From positions 310,001 to 374,000 of the forward strand of contig NZ_FCNV02000003.1 in assembly GCF_001544615.1 (NCBI RefSeq): a stretch of DNA of 64,000 nt, given 5' to 3'. The position numbers and the translations under genes are program-made. Of the stretch, positions 24,011 to 34,503 are shown piece after piece. Origin of the DNA: Caballeronia concitans (GTDB lineage: Bacteria > Pseudomonadota > Gammaproteobacteria > Burkholderiales > Burkholderiaceae). The notes under the pieces were generated by a model that saw only the letters and a list, made by a program, of their open reading frames with translations, was not told the DNA's origin and did no database searches. Positions within the stretch are counted from its first letter, which is position 1; every line of letters starts with the position of its first letter.

Positions 24011-26434
24011 ATGAACCAGACCGTCAGGCGTGCGATCCTCGGGGCGCTTGCCAGCGCGATGCTCGCGGGCTGCGCTGCATCGCAGGATGCGTCCGAGTCC
24101 GCCGAAACCGCGCGCGGCGACCAGACGCCGTACAGCGCGGAAATCCGCCGCACGCAGTCGGGCATTCCGCACATCCGCGCCGCCGACTGGGGCAGCCTGG
24201 GGTACGGTTACGGCTACGCGCAGGCGCAAGACAATCTGTGTTCGCTCGCCGACGGCTTCGTCACCTGGCGCGGCCAGCGCTCGGAATACTTCGGCGGCGA
24301 GGCGCGTCCGCCCGCCGCATCGATTTTCGGCCAGCCGCGCAATCTCGATTCCGATTTCTTCTTCCGCTTCGTCGACGATCAAGCCGCCGTCGACCGTTAC
24401 CGCGCCGCGCAACCGGCCGATTTGCGCGGTCTGATCGACGGCTTCGTCGCCGGCTACAACCGCTATCTCGCCGACCTGAACGCCGGGCAATTCCCGGGCG
24501 CGCATGCGGCGTGCCGCAGCCAGCCGTGGGCCGGGAACATCGCCGCCGACGACATTTATCGACGGCTGATCGCGGCGAATCTCGCGGGCGGATCGGCGCG
24601 CTTCGTGCAATCGATCGCGGCGGCGCATCCTCCGAAGGCGGGGGCGCAGCCGCCGGCCGCATCGCTTGATACGAACGACTTGCGTTATTCAGTCGGCGAC
24701 GTGCCCGGCATCGGCAGCAACGCGCTCGCGTTCGGCGCGCCGATCACGCGCGACCGGCGCAGCATCCTGTTCGGCAATCCGCACTGGTACTGGCGCGGCC
24801 CGGACCGTTTCTATCAGGCACAACTCACCATTCCCGGCCGGCTCGACGTGGCGGGCGTGTCGTTTCTCGGCGTGCCGCTCATCGTGATCGGCTTCAACGA
24901 GAACATCGCGTGGACGCATACAGTTTCGACCGCGCGCCGCTTCGGCATCTACGAACTGACGCTCGATCCCGCCGATCCCACGCGCTACCGGTACGACGGC
25001 GCAAGCGAGCCGATGACGCCCGTGCCGCTCACCGTGCGCTCGCGCCGCGCCGACGGCTCGCTCGCATCGGTGACGCGCACGCTGTACCGGACGCGCTTCG
25101 GCCCGGTCGTCGATCTGTCGCCGCTCAACGCGGCGCTCGGCTGGAACGCGCAGCACGCCTACGCGCTCGCCGACATCAACGCGGACAACGTGCGCAGCTT
25201 CGAGAACTTCTTCGCGTGGAACCAGGCGCGCTCGCTCGACGATTTCATCGCGGTCCAGAAGCGCTACGCGGCGATTCCGTGGGCCAACACGTTCGCGATC
25301 GGCCGTGGCGACGCGCGTGCGTGGTTCGCGGACATCGGCGCGGTGCCCGGCGTCCCGGACGCGCTCGCCGATGCCTGCACGCCGCCCACCGGCCGCGCGG
25401 TCGCGGCGCGCATGCCGGGCGTGCCGTTCCTCGATGGATCGAAGAGCGCGTGCGCGTGGCGCACCTCGGCGGGGAGCGTCCGGCCCGGCGCGCTGCCGGT
25501 CGATCAGATGCCCTTCACCGCGCGCGGCGATTACGTCGGCAATTTCAACGACAGCTACTGGCTCACGAACGCGAACGCGCCGCTTAACGGCTATCCGCGC
25601 GTCATGGGCGCGACGCGTGAACCGCAGTCCTTGCGCACGCGCTACGGCCATCTGCTCGCCGCGCGGCTGCAGCGCGAAAGCGGCGGGGTGACGCGCGAGG
25701 CGGTCGAATCGGCGGTGCTGGAGGCGAAGTCGATGTCGGAGACGCTGTATCGGCAGCCGCTGCTCGATGCCGTCTGCACGCCGGGCGATGCGGCGAGCGC
25801 GCTCAACGACGCCTGCGAGGTGCTGCGTAACTGGAACGGCACGGCAGACATCGACGCACGCGGCGCGAATCTCTGGGACGAGCTCTGGGAGCGGCTCGCG
25901 CGCATTCCGCCGGGGCGTCTTTTCACGACGCGCTTCGATCCGTCGCGCCCGCTCGCGACGCCCGGCGACCTGAACACGCGCGATCCGGCCGTCGTGCAGC
26001 AGATTCGGCAGGCGCTCGGCGGGGCGGCGTTGTCGTTGCGGCTGAACGGTTTCGCGCTCGATTCGCGCCGAGGCGATCTGCTCTACACGACGCGCAACGG
26101 CGAGCGCGTGCCGCTCTTCGGCGGCTGCGACGAGGAGGGCTACTTCACGGTCGTGTGCGCGGGACGTCCGCTCGACGCGAAGGGCTATCCGATGGACGTC
26201 AGCGGCGAGGGCGACAGCTATCTGCAAGTGGTGACGTTCACGGAGAACGGGCCTGGCGGCGTCGAAGCCGACACGCTGCTCGCGCCCGCCGAATCGGACG
26301 ATCCGGCGTCGCCGCATTCCGGCGACGCGACGCGTCTCTTCGCAGCGAAGCGCTGGCAGCGCTTCCCGTTCACCGAGCAAGCGATCGAGGCGGATTCGGC
26401 CGGATCGCGCGTGGTGATATCGGGCGCGCGATGA
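24011..26434 (+). CDS. Penicillin-acylase-family (Ntn) hydrolase, lipoprotein
   Basis: This encodes 807 residues. The signal ends in lipobox LAGC (Cys 21), so it is probably membrane-tethered. The small alpha-like chain (about 35-230) precedes a processing site, where G235-S236 (PGIGSNALAFG) supplies the N-terminal Ser nucleophile of the beta chain. Other family blocks are GNPHWYWRGPDRFYQ, VIGFNENIAWTHTVS and, near the end, GQ-type substrate-pocket motifs such as TARGDYVGNFNDSYWLTNAN. The family cleaves amides: beta-lactams, aculeacin or N-acyl-homoserine lactones (PvdQ/QuiP/AiiD group). The sequence alone does not say which, so quorum quenching is possible only. It lies upstream of an M20 peptidase gene, 81 nt away. 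Confidence 0.9.
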   Translation: MNQTVRRAILGALASAMLAGCAASQDASESAETARGDQTPYSAEIRRTQSGIPHIRAADWGSLGYGYGYAQAQDNLCSLADGFVTWRGQRSEYFGGEARPPAASIFGQPRNLDSDFFFRFVDDQAAVDRYRAAQPADLRGLIDGFVAGYNRYLADLNAGQFPGAHAACRSQPWAGNIAADDIYRRLIAANLAGGSARFVQSIAAAHPPKAGAQPPAASLDTNDLRYSVGDVPGIGSNALAFGAPITRDRRSILFGNPHWYWRGPDRFYQAQLTIPGRLDVAGVSFLGVPLIVIGFNENIAWTHTVSTARRFGIYELTLDPADPTRYRYDGASEPMTPVPLTVRSRRADGSLASVTRTLYRTRFGPVVDLSPLNAALGWNAQHAYALADINADNVRSFENFFAWNQARSLDDFIAVQKRYAAIPWANTFAIGRGDARAWFADIGAVPGVPDALADACTPPTGRAVAARMPGVPFLDGSKSACAWRTSAGSVRPGALPVDQMPFTARGDYVGNFNDSYWLTNANAPLNGYPRVMGATREPQSLRTRYGHLLAARLQRESGGVTREAVESAVLEAKSMSETLYRQPLLDAVCTPGDAASALNDACEVLRNWNGTADIDARGANLWDELWERLARIPPGRLFTTRFDPSRPLATPGDLNTRDPAVVQQIRQALGGAALSLRLNGFALDSRRGDLLYTTRNGERVPLFGGCDEEGYFTVVCAGRPLDAKGYPMDVSGEGDSYLQVVTFTENGPGGVEADTLLAPAESDDPASPHSGDATRLFAAKRWQRFPFTEQAIEADSAGSRVVISGAR

Positions 26435-26483
26435 CGCCAATCTTCAGACGACACGCGTCACCGAATCAAGAGGAATCCCGTCT

Positions 26484-26515
26484 ATGATGGAGGTTTGCCC
26501 GCACGGAAACCCGTC

Positions 26516-26519
<4 letters not shown>
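26484..26519 (+). CDS. Possible leader peptide (11 residues) coupled to the M20 gene
   Basis: ATG 26484 has a good site AGAGGAA about 8 nt upstream and encodes MMEVCPHGNPS. Its TGA overlaps the ATG of the peptidase gene (ATGA). The peptidase ATG has only a weak site of its own, so coupled re-initiation is plausible. Reading too short to be certain. Confidence 0.3.
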
Positions 26520-27985
<1,466 letters not shown>

Positions 27986-28014
27986 GCGGTATCGACTTCT
28001 TTCTGCTTACAAGC

Positions 28015-28040
28015 GCCCGCTCCTCGCGGGCGTTTTTTTC
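28015..28040 (+). terminator. Rho-independent terminator after the M20 gene
   Basis: A 7-bp stem CGCCCGC/GCGGGCG with loop TCCTC is followed by seven T. It starts 30 nt after the stop codon and is the clearest intrinsic terminator in the window. Confidence 0.9.
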
Positions 28041-28164
28041 GCCTGTTCCTAGCGAATTCTTAAAATGGAACTGGTAAGGCCAGTTGATCGTCTGTAAAGT
28101 GGGAGGCCGCGCGCTTCCAGAGAAAGCGCCGCCCCAGCCATCGATCAAGGAGACGAGAGTCGCA

Positions 28165-29259
28165 ATGAACGAAACCAGCAAATCCGAACAACGCATTGCC
28201 GCCGACACCCTGCACGCCTACGTCCGCGCCATCTGGGAAAGCGCGGGCAGCGCGCCGCGCGAAGCGGAACTGGTCGCGGATCACCTCGTGATGTCCAACC
28301 TGTCGGGCCACGATTCGCACGGCGTCGGGATGATCCCGCGCTATGTGTCGTCGCTCGGGGACGGCGAGTTGCAACTGAACACCCACGCGGAAATCGTCCG
28401 CGACGCCGGCGCGGTGCTGACCGTCGACGGCCGCAAGGGCTTCGGGCAAGTGGTGGCCTACGAGGCAATGGAGCACGGCATCGAGCGCGCGAAGAAGTTC
28501 GGCGTGTGCGCGGTCGGCCTGCGCAACGCGCATCACATCGGGCGCATCGGCCATTGGGCGGAGCAGTGCGCGAAGGCGGGACTCGTGTCGTTCCACTTCG
28601 TCAACGTGGCGGGCGACCCGCTCGTGGCGCCGTTCGGCGGCATCGACCGGCGCTTCGGCACGAATCCGTTCTGCGCCGCGTACCCGCGCGAGGGCAAGAA
28701 CCCGTTGGTGCTCGACTTTGCGACGGCGGGCATCGCTTACGGCAAGACGCGCGTGGCCTACAACAAGGGCGTCACGGTTGCGCCGGGCATGCTGCTCGAT
28801 CACGAAGGCCGCCCGACCGTCGAGCCGAAAGTCATGCACGAGGAGCCGTTCGGCACGCTGACGGCGTTCGGCCTGCACAAGGGCTCGGGGCTTGCCGCGC
28901 TGTGCGAGATCTTCGGCGGAGCGCTGTCTGGCGGCTATACGACGCATGAGGACACGCTTCAGAAGACGAGCGCGATCATGAACTGCATGACCTCCGTGAT
29001 TCTCGATCCCAACGCCTTCGACGCGCCCGCCGCTCAAGCCGAAGCCGAAGCCTTCCTGGAATGGATGAAGGCATCGCCGCGCGGCGAAGGCGTCGACGCG
29101 ATCTACGCGCCGGGCGAGCCGGAAGACGCGCGTCGTGCGGAACGCGGCGCGAACGGCGTGCCGATCGATCCGACCACGTGGAAGCAGATCCGTGAATCGG
29201 CGCAGAAATCGGGCATGGCGGAAGCGGAAATCGAGAAGTTTGCCAGTGCGCTAAGTTAA
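28165..29259 (+). CDS. Ldh2/malate-lactate dehydrogenase family oxidoreductase
   Basis: This encodes 364 residues from ATG 28165 (AAGGAGACGAGAG upstream). Family landmarks are LVMSNLSGHDSHGVGMIPRYV (His-Asp-Ser-His), VVAYEAMEHGIERAK, RNAHHIGRIGHWAEQ and FGGIDRRFGTNPFCAAYPRE, with a GSGLAALCEIFGGALSG block. These NAD(P)-dependent enzymes reduce or oxidise 2-keto/2-hydroxy acids such as malate, lactate, ureidoglycolate or delta-1-piperideine-2-carboxylate. The substrate is undetermined. It stands alone after a terminator. Confidence 0.9.
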   Translation: MNETSKSEQRIAADTLHAYVRAIWESAGSAPREAELVADHLVMSNLSGHDSHGVGMIPRYVSSLGDGELQLNTHAEIVRDAGAVLTVDGRKGFGQVVAYEAMEHGIERAKKFGVCAVGLRNAHHIGRIGHWAEQCAKAGLVSFHFVNVAGDPLVAPFGGIDRRFGTNPFCAAYPREGKNPLVLDFATAGIAYGKTRVAYNKGVTVAPGMLLDHEGRPTVEPKVMHEEPFGTLTAFGLHKGSGLAALCEIFGGALSGGYTTHEDTLQKTSAIMNCMTSVILDPNAFDAPAAQAEAEAFLEWMKASPRGEGVDAIYAPGEPEDARRAERGANGVPIDPTTWKQIRESAQKSGMAEAEIEKFASALS

Positions 29260-29344
29260 GCAACGCGCGTCTGTCAGCACGATGCGCGCGCGGCGAATTG
29301 GTCAAGCCAATTTTGCCGCGCGTCGCGTGACGGTCAGCGCACCA

Positions 29345-30241
29345 TCAGCGCACCATGTCTCGCTCGATCCATTCGATCACCGACGTTCGCTTCGGCTGCC
29401 AGCCGAGCAATGTGCGGGCGCGTTCGCCGCGCACGCGGCTATTCGACCCGAGCCCGTACGACGCCATCTCGTAACCCCATTCCTCGATCGCCTGTTCGAG
29501 CGGCCAGTCTTCCGGTCCGCGCAGCCCAAGCGCCTTCGCCATCGCGGCGGTCATGTCGTGGAACTGCGCTTCGCCGCTTTCGATGAAATAGAACGTGCCC
29601 GCCGGCGTCTTTTCGAGCGCGCGGCGGTAGGCATCGACGACGTCGTCGATATGCACGTTCGACCAGATATTCAGCCCGCGTCCCACGTGACGCACGACGC
29701 CGCTCTTTTTCGCCTGCCGCTCGAGACGCGGCAACTGCACGCTGGCGGTGTCGGGAATCGCGCCGTGACCGTAAATCAGCGTATTGCAGAGGACGGCCGA
29801 GCGTACGCCGCGCTTTGCGGCATCCAGCACGAGATTGTCGATGGCGACGCGCGGCGCCTTGTCGGCGGTCGGTTCGGGCAGCGTGTCTTCCGTATAGATG
29901 GAATCCGATGCCTCGCCGCCCGACGCGTCCCCGACGATGCTCGATCCGCTCGTATGCAGGAACGGCTTGTTCGAGCCTTCGAGCGCACCCGTCAACGCTT
30001 CGACCGCGCCGCGATGATCGCTGCTGGCGGCGTTGATGACGGCGTCGGCTGCGCGCGCTTCGGCGGCGAGCAGGGCGGCGTCATCCAGGCTGCCGACGAC
30101 TGGCTCGATGCCCGCGCGCTTCAGCGCGTCGCTTTGTCCCGCCCGGCGAATCAGCCCGCGCACCCGGTGGCCGTCCCGCGCAAGTCCCGCTGCAATCGAT
30201 CCGCCGATGAAACCGCCCGCGCCCGTAACGAAAATGTTCAT
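29345..30241 (-). CDS. NAD-dependent epimerase/dehydratase-type (extended SDR)
   Basis: This encodes 298 residues. The Rossmann start is MNIFVTGAGGFIGGSIAAGL. LHTSGSSIVGD holds the catalytic Ser region and CNTLIYGHGAIP the extended-SDR middle part; the usual YxxxK pair is not obvious, which resembles the atypical SDR group. The C-terminus (RTLLGWQPKRTSVIEWIE) fits the epimerase family. Substrate unknown. It is divergent from a LysR gene over a 126-nt gap, the usual arrangement of a regulator and its target. Confidence 0.85.
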   Translation of the reverse strand: MNIFVTGAGGFIGGSIAAGLARDGHRVRGLIRRAGQSDALKRAGIEPVVGSLDDAALLAAEARAADAVINAASSDHRGAVEALTGALEGSNKPFLHTSGSSIVGDASGGEASDSIYTEDTLPEPTADKAPRVAIDNLVLDAAKRGVRSAVLCNTLIYGHGAIPDTASVQLPRLERQAKKSGVVRHVGRGLNIWSNVHIDDVVDAYRRALEKTPAGTFYFIESGEAQFHDMTAAMAKALGLRGPEDWPLEQAIEEWGYEMASYGLGSNSRVRGERARTLLGWQPKRTSVIEWIERDMVR

Positions 30242-30367
30242 GAAGTTGCTCCGGTAAATGAATCAGTGGGCACAGTATGGTTCGCTTCGACTTTCGCAAA
30301 AAGAGTGGTAGTCTCAAAAGAAACTTGACTGCGGATCAATAATCTCGCGCGCCTGAACGATACTTCA

Positions 30368-31258
30368 ATGAAGACCAACACCGACGAACTGCTGGTTTTC
30401 GTCACCGTTATCGACAGCGGTTCGATGACCGCCGCCGCCGAAGCCTTGCAGCAAACAGTCTCCGGCGTGAGCCGCACGCTTACGCGCCTCGAAAAGAAGC
30501 TCGACGCGACGCTCGTGCGCCGCACCACCCGTCGCCTGCAACTCACCGACGAGGGCGAACTATTCCTAACCCGCGCCCGCGCGATCCTCGCCGCGATGGA
30601 CGACGCCGAAGAAGCCATCTCTCGACGGCGCGAGCGTCCCGCCGGGCGGCTGCGCGTGGACGCGGCGTCGCCTTTCATGCTTCATTGCGTCGTGCCGCAC
30701 GTGAAGGCGTTCGCCACGCTCTACCCGGAGATATCGCTCGAACTGACGAGCAACGAACGCATCGTCGACTTGCTGGAACAACGCGTGGATATCGCGATTC
30801 GGATCGGCGCGCTGCGGGATTCCACGCTGCATGCGCGCACGCTCGGCAGCAGCCGGCTGCGCGTGCTCGCGAGTCCCGCTTATCTCGCGGAACATGGCGA
30901 GCCGCGCGACGTCGACGAACTCGCGCGTGCGCGGCTCATCGGCTTCACCGCGCCGGAAAGCCTCAACGACTGGCCGCTGCGTGATGGCCGCGGCGCCGCT
31001 TTCGCGACGATCAGACCGGCGGTTTCAGCCTCCAGCGGCGAAACCATCCGTCAACTCGTAATCGACGGCGGCGGCATTGCGTGTCTCGCCGACTTCATGA
31101 CCGCCGCCGATGTCGCAGCCGGCCGCCTCCGCACGATTCTCGACGACGCGCTCGAGGACGTTCGGCAGCCGATCAGCGCGGTGTACTACCAGAGCGAATC
31201 GCTCGCGGCGCGCACCCGCGCGTTCCTGGATTTTCTTTCCAGCAAACTGACGCTCTGA
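30368..31258 (+). CDS. LysR-family transcription regulator
   Basis: This encodes 296 residues. The helix-turn-helix lies at about 3-62 (LLVFVTVIDSGSMTAAAEALQQTVSGVSRTLTRLEKKLDATLVRRTTRRLQLTDEGE). The effector domain spans about 90-290 (GRLRVDAASPFMLHCVVPHVKAFATLYPEISLELTSNERIVDLLEQRVDIAIRIG), the CrgA/AaeR-like subgroup. The divergent epimerase gene is its likely target. RidA follows 30 nt later in the same direction. Confidence 0.93.
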   Translation: MKTNTDELLVFVTVIDSGSMTAAAEALQQTVSGVSRTLTRLEKKLDATLVRRTTRRLQLTDEGELFLTRARAILAAMDDAEEAISRRRERPAGRLRVDAASPFMLHCVVPHVKAFATLYPEISLELTSNERIVDLLEQRVDIAIRIGALRDSTLHARTLGSSRLRVLASPAYLAEHGEPRDVDELARARLIGFTAPESLNDWPLRDGRGAAFATIRPAVSASSGETIRQLVIDGGGIACLADFMTAADVAAGRLRTILDDALEDVRQPISAVYYQSESLAARTRAFLDFLSSKLTL

Positions 31259-31288
31259 TCCATCGACCTTCAACTCATCAATCCGACC

Positions 31289-31681
31289 ATGCCACCGATA
31301 GAAGCCATCAACGCTCCCGGCCTGCCGATTCCGGCCGGTCACTACAGTCACGCGACGCGCGCCGGAAATCTCGTCTGCGTGTCGGGTCAGTTGCCGATGC
31401 GCCCCGACGGCACGCACACCGGCGACCGGCCGTTCGAAGAGCAGGCCGAGCAGACCTTGCTCAACCTGCGGACCGTGCTGGAAGCGGCGGGCGCGAGTTT
31501 CAAGGACTGCATCGAAGTGACGGTCTATCTCGTCGGCGTCGAGCACTGGAAGGTGTTCAACGAGATCTACGCGCGGCACTTCGGCGACTGGAAGCCCGCG
31601 CGCGCCGTCGTCCCGGTCGGCGCGCTGCACTACGGCTATCTGCTTGAAATTTCGGCGCGTGCGTGGGTCGAGCCCGCCTAG
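31289..31681 (+). CDS. RidA family (YjgF/YER057c/UK114) protein
   Basis: This encodes 130 residues. The fold landmarks SHATRAGNLVCVSGQLPMRPDG, EEQAEQTLLNLRTVLEAAGASFKDCIEVTVYL and ARAVVPVGALHYGYLLEISARA are present, with the conserved Arg of the ARAVV block that binds the substrate carboxylate in true imine/enamine deaminases. It may clear reactive 2-aminoacrylate-type intermediates. Its stop overlaps the stop of the opposing phosphatase gene at a CTAG. Confidence 0.9.
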   Translation: MPPIEAINAPGLPIPAGHYSHATRAGNLVCVSGQLPMRPDGTHTGDRPFEEQAEQTLLNLRTVLEAAGASFKDCIEVTVYLVGVEHWKVFNEIYARHFGDWKPARAVVPVGALHYGYLLEISARAWVEPA

Positions 31682-33360
31682 GCCAGATCGAGCGCTTGCG
31701 TGAGGTCGCCGAGCGGCGCTTCGCCATTCGCCACGAAGGCACGATCGCGCGCGGCGACGCCGTCCAGCGGCGCCAGACCATGCACGCGCGAAATGAAGCG
31801 CAGGATCGAGTTCGTATCGTAGACGGTGTGATCCACATACGCCTTCTTCGCCAGCGGCGACACGACGAGCGCCGGAATGCGCGAACCCGGTCCCCAGCGA
31901 TCGCCCTTCGGCGGCGCAACGTGGTCCCACCAGCCGCCGTTTTCGTCGACGGTCACGATCACGACCGTGTTCTCCCACTGCGGCCCGCGCCGGATGTGCT
32001 CGATAACGTTCGTGATATGTCGGTCGCCCGATGCGACGTCCGCGTACCCCGCGTGCATGTTGAGATTGCCCTGCGGCTTGTAGAACGTGACGGGCGGCAG
32101 GCGGCCCGCGTCGATGTCGGCAAGCAGCTTGTTGGTGGAGGGATCGTCGCCGAGACCGGCGTCGCGCAGATGCCGCTCGCGCGCAGCCGTACCCGGCGCG
32201 AAGTTGCGGAAGTAGTTGAACGGCTGGTGATGGTACTGAAAGTCCGGCACTGCGCCGGTATCCCGATGATCGAGCGCGTATTGCCACGCGCCGCTGTACC
32301 ACGCCCAGTCAATGCCTTTCTCCGACAGGCGATCGCCGATGGTGGCGTATGTTTGCGGCGGCAATACGAGCGCGTTCGATGTGTCCGCGAAACGGGGATC
32401 GCCGCCGGGCGCGGGCTTGACATTGCTCGGCTGATACGGCGCGAACATGGTGTTGACGGCGTAGCCGTCGGCGGTGAGCGAGCCGTCGCGCACGAACTTG
32501 GGCGGTCCTTCCAGCGCCGACTTCGGCGAATCGGGCGCGAGCTTCAAAAGCGAGCCGGTCGGGTCGTCGCCTTCCACGACGGCCAGGAGCTTCGCGGCCG
32601 GGCCGTTGCGCGCATCGGAATAAAACGGAGCTTGCGCCGAAATCAGGAAGATGTGATTCAGCCAGGAACCGCCGAAGGCAGACATGAAGAAGTTGTCGCA
32701 CAGCGTGTATTGCTGCGCGAGTCCCCAAAGTTTCAGCGTATCCGGCGAATTCCGGTAATGGCCCATGACGAGGCCGCCCGAGTCGCCCCACGCCGCGAAC
32801 TGATTGTTGCGCCCGGCGTTGATCTGCATCTGATTCTGATAGAAGCGATGCACGAGATCGCGCGTGATGACGCTATTCGGCAGCGGCTCGCCCTCAGCGT
32901 CCGCGAGCCGGAACGGGCCGTTACGCAGACCGTTGATCTGATTTTCAGCGATTGCATACCGCTTGCCGTCGACTTCCTGCGCCTGTGGGACGAGGCCGCC
33001 CCAGATCGTCGGCAGCGTGGGCAGCGGCGTGACGCCGTCGCGGTCGAGCTGCGTGTATTGCGACGCCGCGACGGCCGAAAGCGGATACTGGACGCCCGGA
33101 AAGTCGCCGTAAAGATTGGTGAAGCTGCGATTCTCGGCGTAGATCACGACGATCTGCCGGACCTTTGCGGCGAGCGTGCGGTCCAGCGAAACGTCCGCCG
33201 CCGTCTTGGGTGTGGCCGGCCTGTGATCGAACAGGTTGCATCCGCCGAGCGACAGCCCGGCAAGACCGACGCCGGCTGCAATGAGCCGCCGCCGCGCGGG
33301 ATCGGCGGGCGCGTCGTTTTCCGTGGGAAGGTCTTGATGCGGATGCTCGTGCTCTTTCAT
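31678..33360 (-). CDS. acpA: AcpA-type acid phosphatase / phospholipase C superfamily
   Basis: This encodes 560 residues from ATG 33360 (GAGGAG 8 nt upstream). The N-terminus has a Tat-like ARRRLIAAG followed by a lipobox-like SLGGC (Cys 41), so it is probably exported and perhaps lipidated. Superfamily motifs are IYAENRSFTNLYGDFPG, AFGGSWLNHIFLISAQAPFY, GNLNMHAGYADV and VIVTVDENGGWWDHVAPP, with metal-binding residues as in Francisella AcpA and bacterial phospholipase C. It should hydrolyse phosphomonoesters or phospholipid head groups in the periplasm. No phosphate-box regulator site was recognised upstream. Confidence 0.87.
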   Translation of the reverse strand: MKEHEHPHQDLPTENDAPADPARRRLIAAGVGLAGLSLGGCNLFDHRPATPKTAADVSLDRTLAAKVRQIVVIYAENRSFTNLYGDFPGVQYPLSAVAASQYTQLDRDGVTPLPTLPTIWGGLVPQAQEVDGKRYAIAENQINGLRNGPFRLADAEGEPLPNSVITRDLVHRFYQNQMQINAGRNNQFAAWGDSGGLVMGHYRNSPDTLKLWGLAQQYTLCDNFFMSAFGGSWLNHIFLISAQAPFYSDARNGPAAKLLAVVEGDDPTGSLLKLAPDSPKSALEGPPKFVRDGSLTADGYAVNTMFAPYQPSNVKPAPGGDPRFADTSNALVLPPQTYATIGDRLSEKGIDWAWYSGAWQYALDHRDTGAVPDFQYHHQPFNYFRNFAPGTAARERHLRDAGLGDDPSTNKLLADIDAGRLPPVTFYKPQGNLNMHAGYADVASGDRHITNVIEHIRRGPQWENTVVIVTVDENGGWWDHVAPPKGDRWGPGSRIPALVVSPLAKKAYVDHTVYDTNSILRFISRVHGLAPLDGVAARDRAFVANGEAPLGDLTQALDLA

Positions 33361-33519
33361 TGCCTGACTCCTCGCGTCAGCCGATTGACAGCGCATGATG
33401 CCGCATCGTCCCGGCGCGTGATAGTCGGTCAAACGGCATAGGCAAAGCCAGGAAAAGCTTGCGAATGTGCTTATGCCATCCGGCCGACTGGAAACTCCCG
33501 AGCCGCGTGACTAACATCC

Positions 33520-34314
33520 TCAACTGAACACGAGCTTTGCTCCGACGAGAACCAGCGTCGCGGCGAGCACGTGGCGCAGCAGCGCTTCGGGCGCCTTCGA
33601 AGAGAGCGCGCTGCCAATGGCAATGCCCGGGATCGAGCCCACGAGGAGCGAAAGGAGCAGCGCCCAGTCGACGGAGCCGACCATCCAGTGCCCGGCGCCG
33701 GCAATGAGCGTCAGCGGCACGGCGTGCGCCACGTCCGAACCGACAATGCGCGCCGTCGCAAGGCGCGGATAGATGAGCAGCAGGACCGTGACGCCGATCG
33801 CGCCGGCCCCCACGGAGGTCATCGAAACGAGCGCGCCGAGGATCGCGCCGGTCAGCACGGTCCAGGCAGTCATGCGCGCCGGATTGTCCGGGCGGTCATG
33901 GCCCTTTTTGTAAGCGAAGCGCGCGAGTTGCGGCCGGAAGATCAGCGAAACGGCCGTGATGAGCAGGGCGGTGCCGAGGATCGACTGGATGAGCCGCGCC
34001 GTGTCGGGCGAGGTCATGCCGTGCCGGTGCAGGAAATACAGCGTGAGCGCCGCGGCCGGCACGCTGCCTGCGGCGAGCCGCCCGGTAATGCGCCAGTCGA
34101 CCGACCCTTTCAGGCCGTGAACGAGCGTGCCAGCGGTCTTGGTGGCGGCAGCGTAGAGCAGGTCAGTGCCGACCGCCGTCGCCGGATGGATGCCGAACAG
34201 CAGCACGAGCAACGGCGTCATCAGGGAGCCGCCGCCCACGCCCGTCAGGCCGACGAGGAATCCGACCGCGAGCCCGGAGACGGAATAGAGTAAGTCGATA
34301 TGCGGAAATGACAT
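33520..34314 (-). CDS. TauE/SafE-family permease (sulfite/anion exporter type)
   Basis: This encodes 264 residues from ATG 34314; a longer frame to 34392 lacks support. It has about eight membrane helices in two repeated halves. Each half has a Gly-rich motif: VGFLVGLTGVGGGSLMTPLLVLLFG in the first and ALVSMTSVGAGAIGVTVLLLIYP in the second, as in the TauE/SafE family (DUF81). Members export sulfite, sulfoacetate or other organic anions; no sulfur genes are near, so the substrate is open. Confidence 0.9.
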   Translation of the reverse strand: MSFPHIDLLYSVSGLAVGFLVGLTGVGGGSLMTPLLVLLFGIHPATAVGTDLLYAAATKTAGTLVHGLKGSVDWRITGRLAAGSVPAAALTLYFLHRHGMTSPDTARLIQSILGTALLITAVSLIFRPQLARFAYKKGHDRPDNPARMTAWTVLTGAILGALVSMTSVGAGAIGVTVLLLIYPRLATARIVGSDVAHAVPLTLIAGAGHWMVGSVDWALLLSLLVGSIPGIAIGSALSSKAPEALLRHVLAATLVLVGAKLVFS

Positions 34315-34503
34315 CGATCGGAGAGAACCCGTCAGGCGAGAGGGAGTCGAAAAACCGTCGATGATAGCCGGTAAGCCGTCCAATTGCTGCATGAAGGCCG
34401 CGTCTGGCCCACGAACTGCGGGCTGTGCGAGCCCGGCGGCGGAACATCGCTGCCTGCCCCGATTGCCGCCGGATGTCTTTCAAGTCACTTTCAGGATGGT
34501 GCA

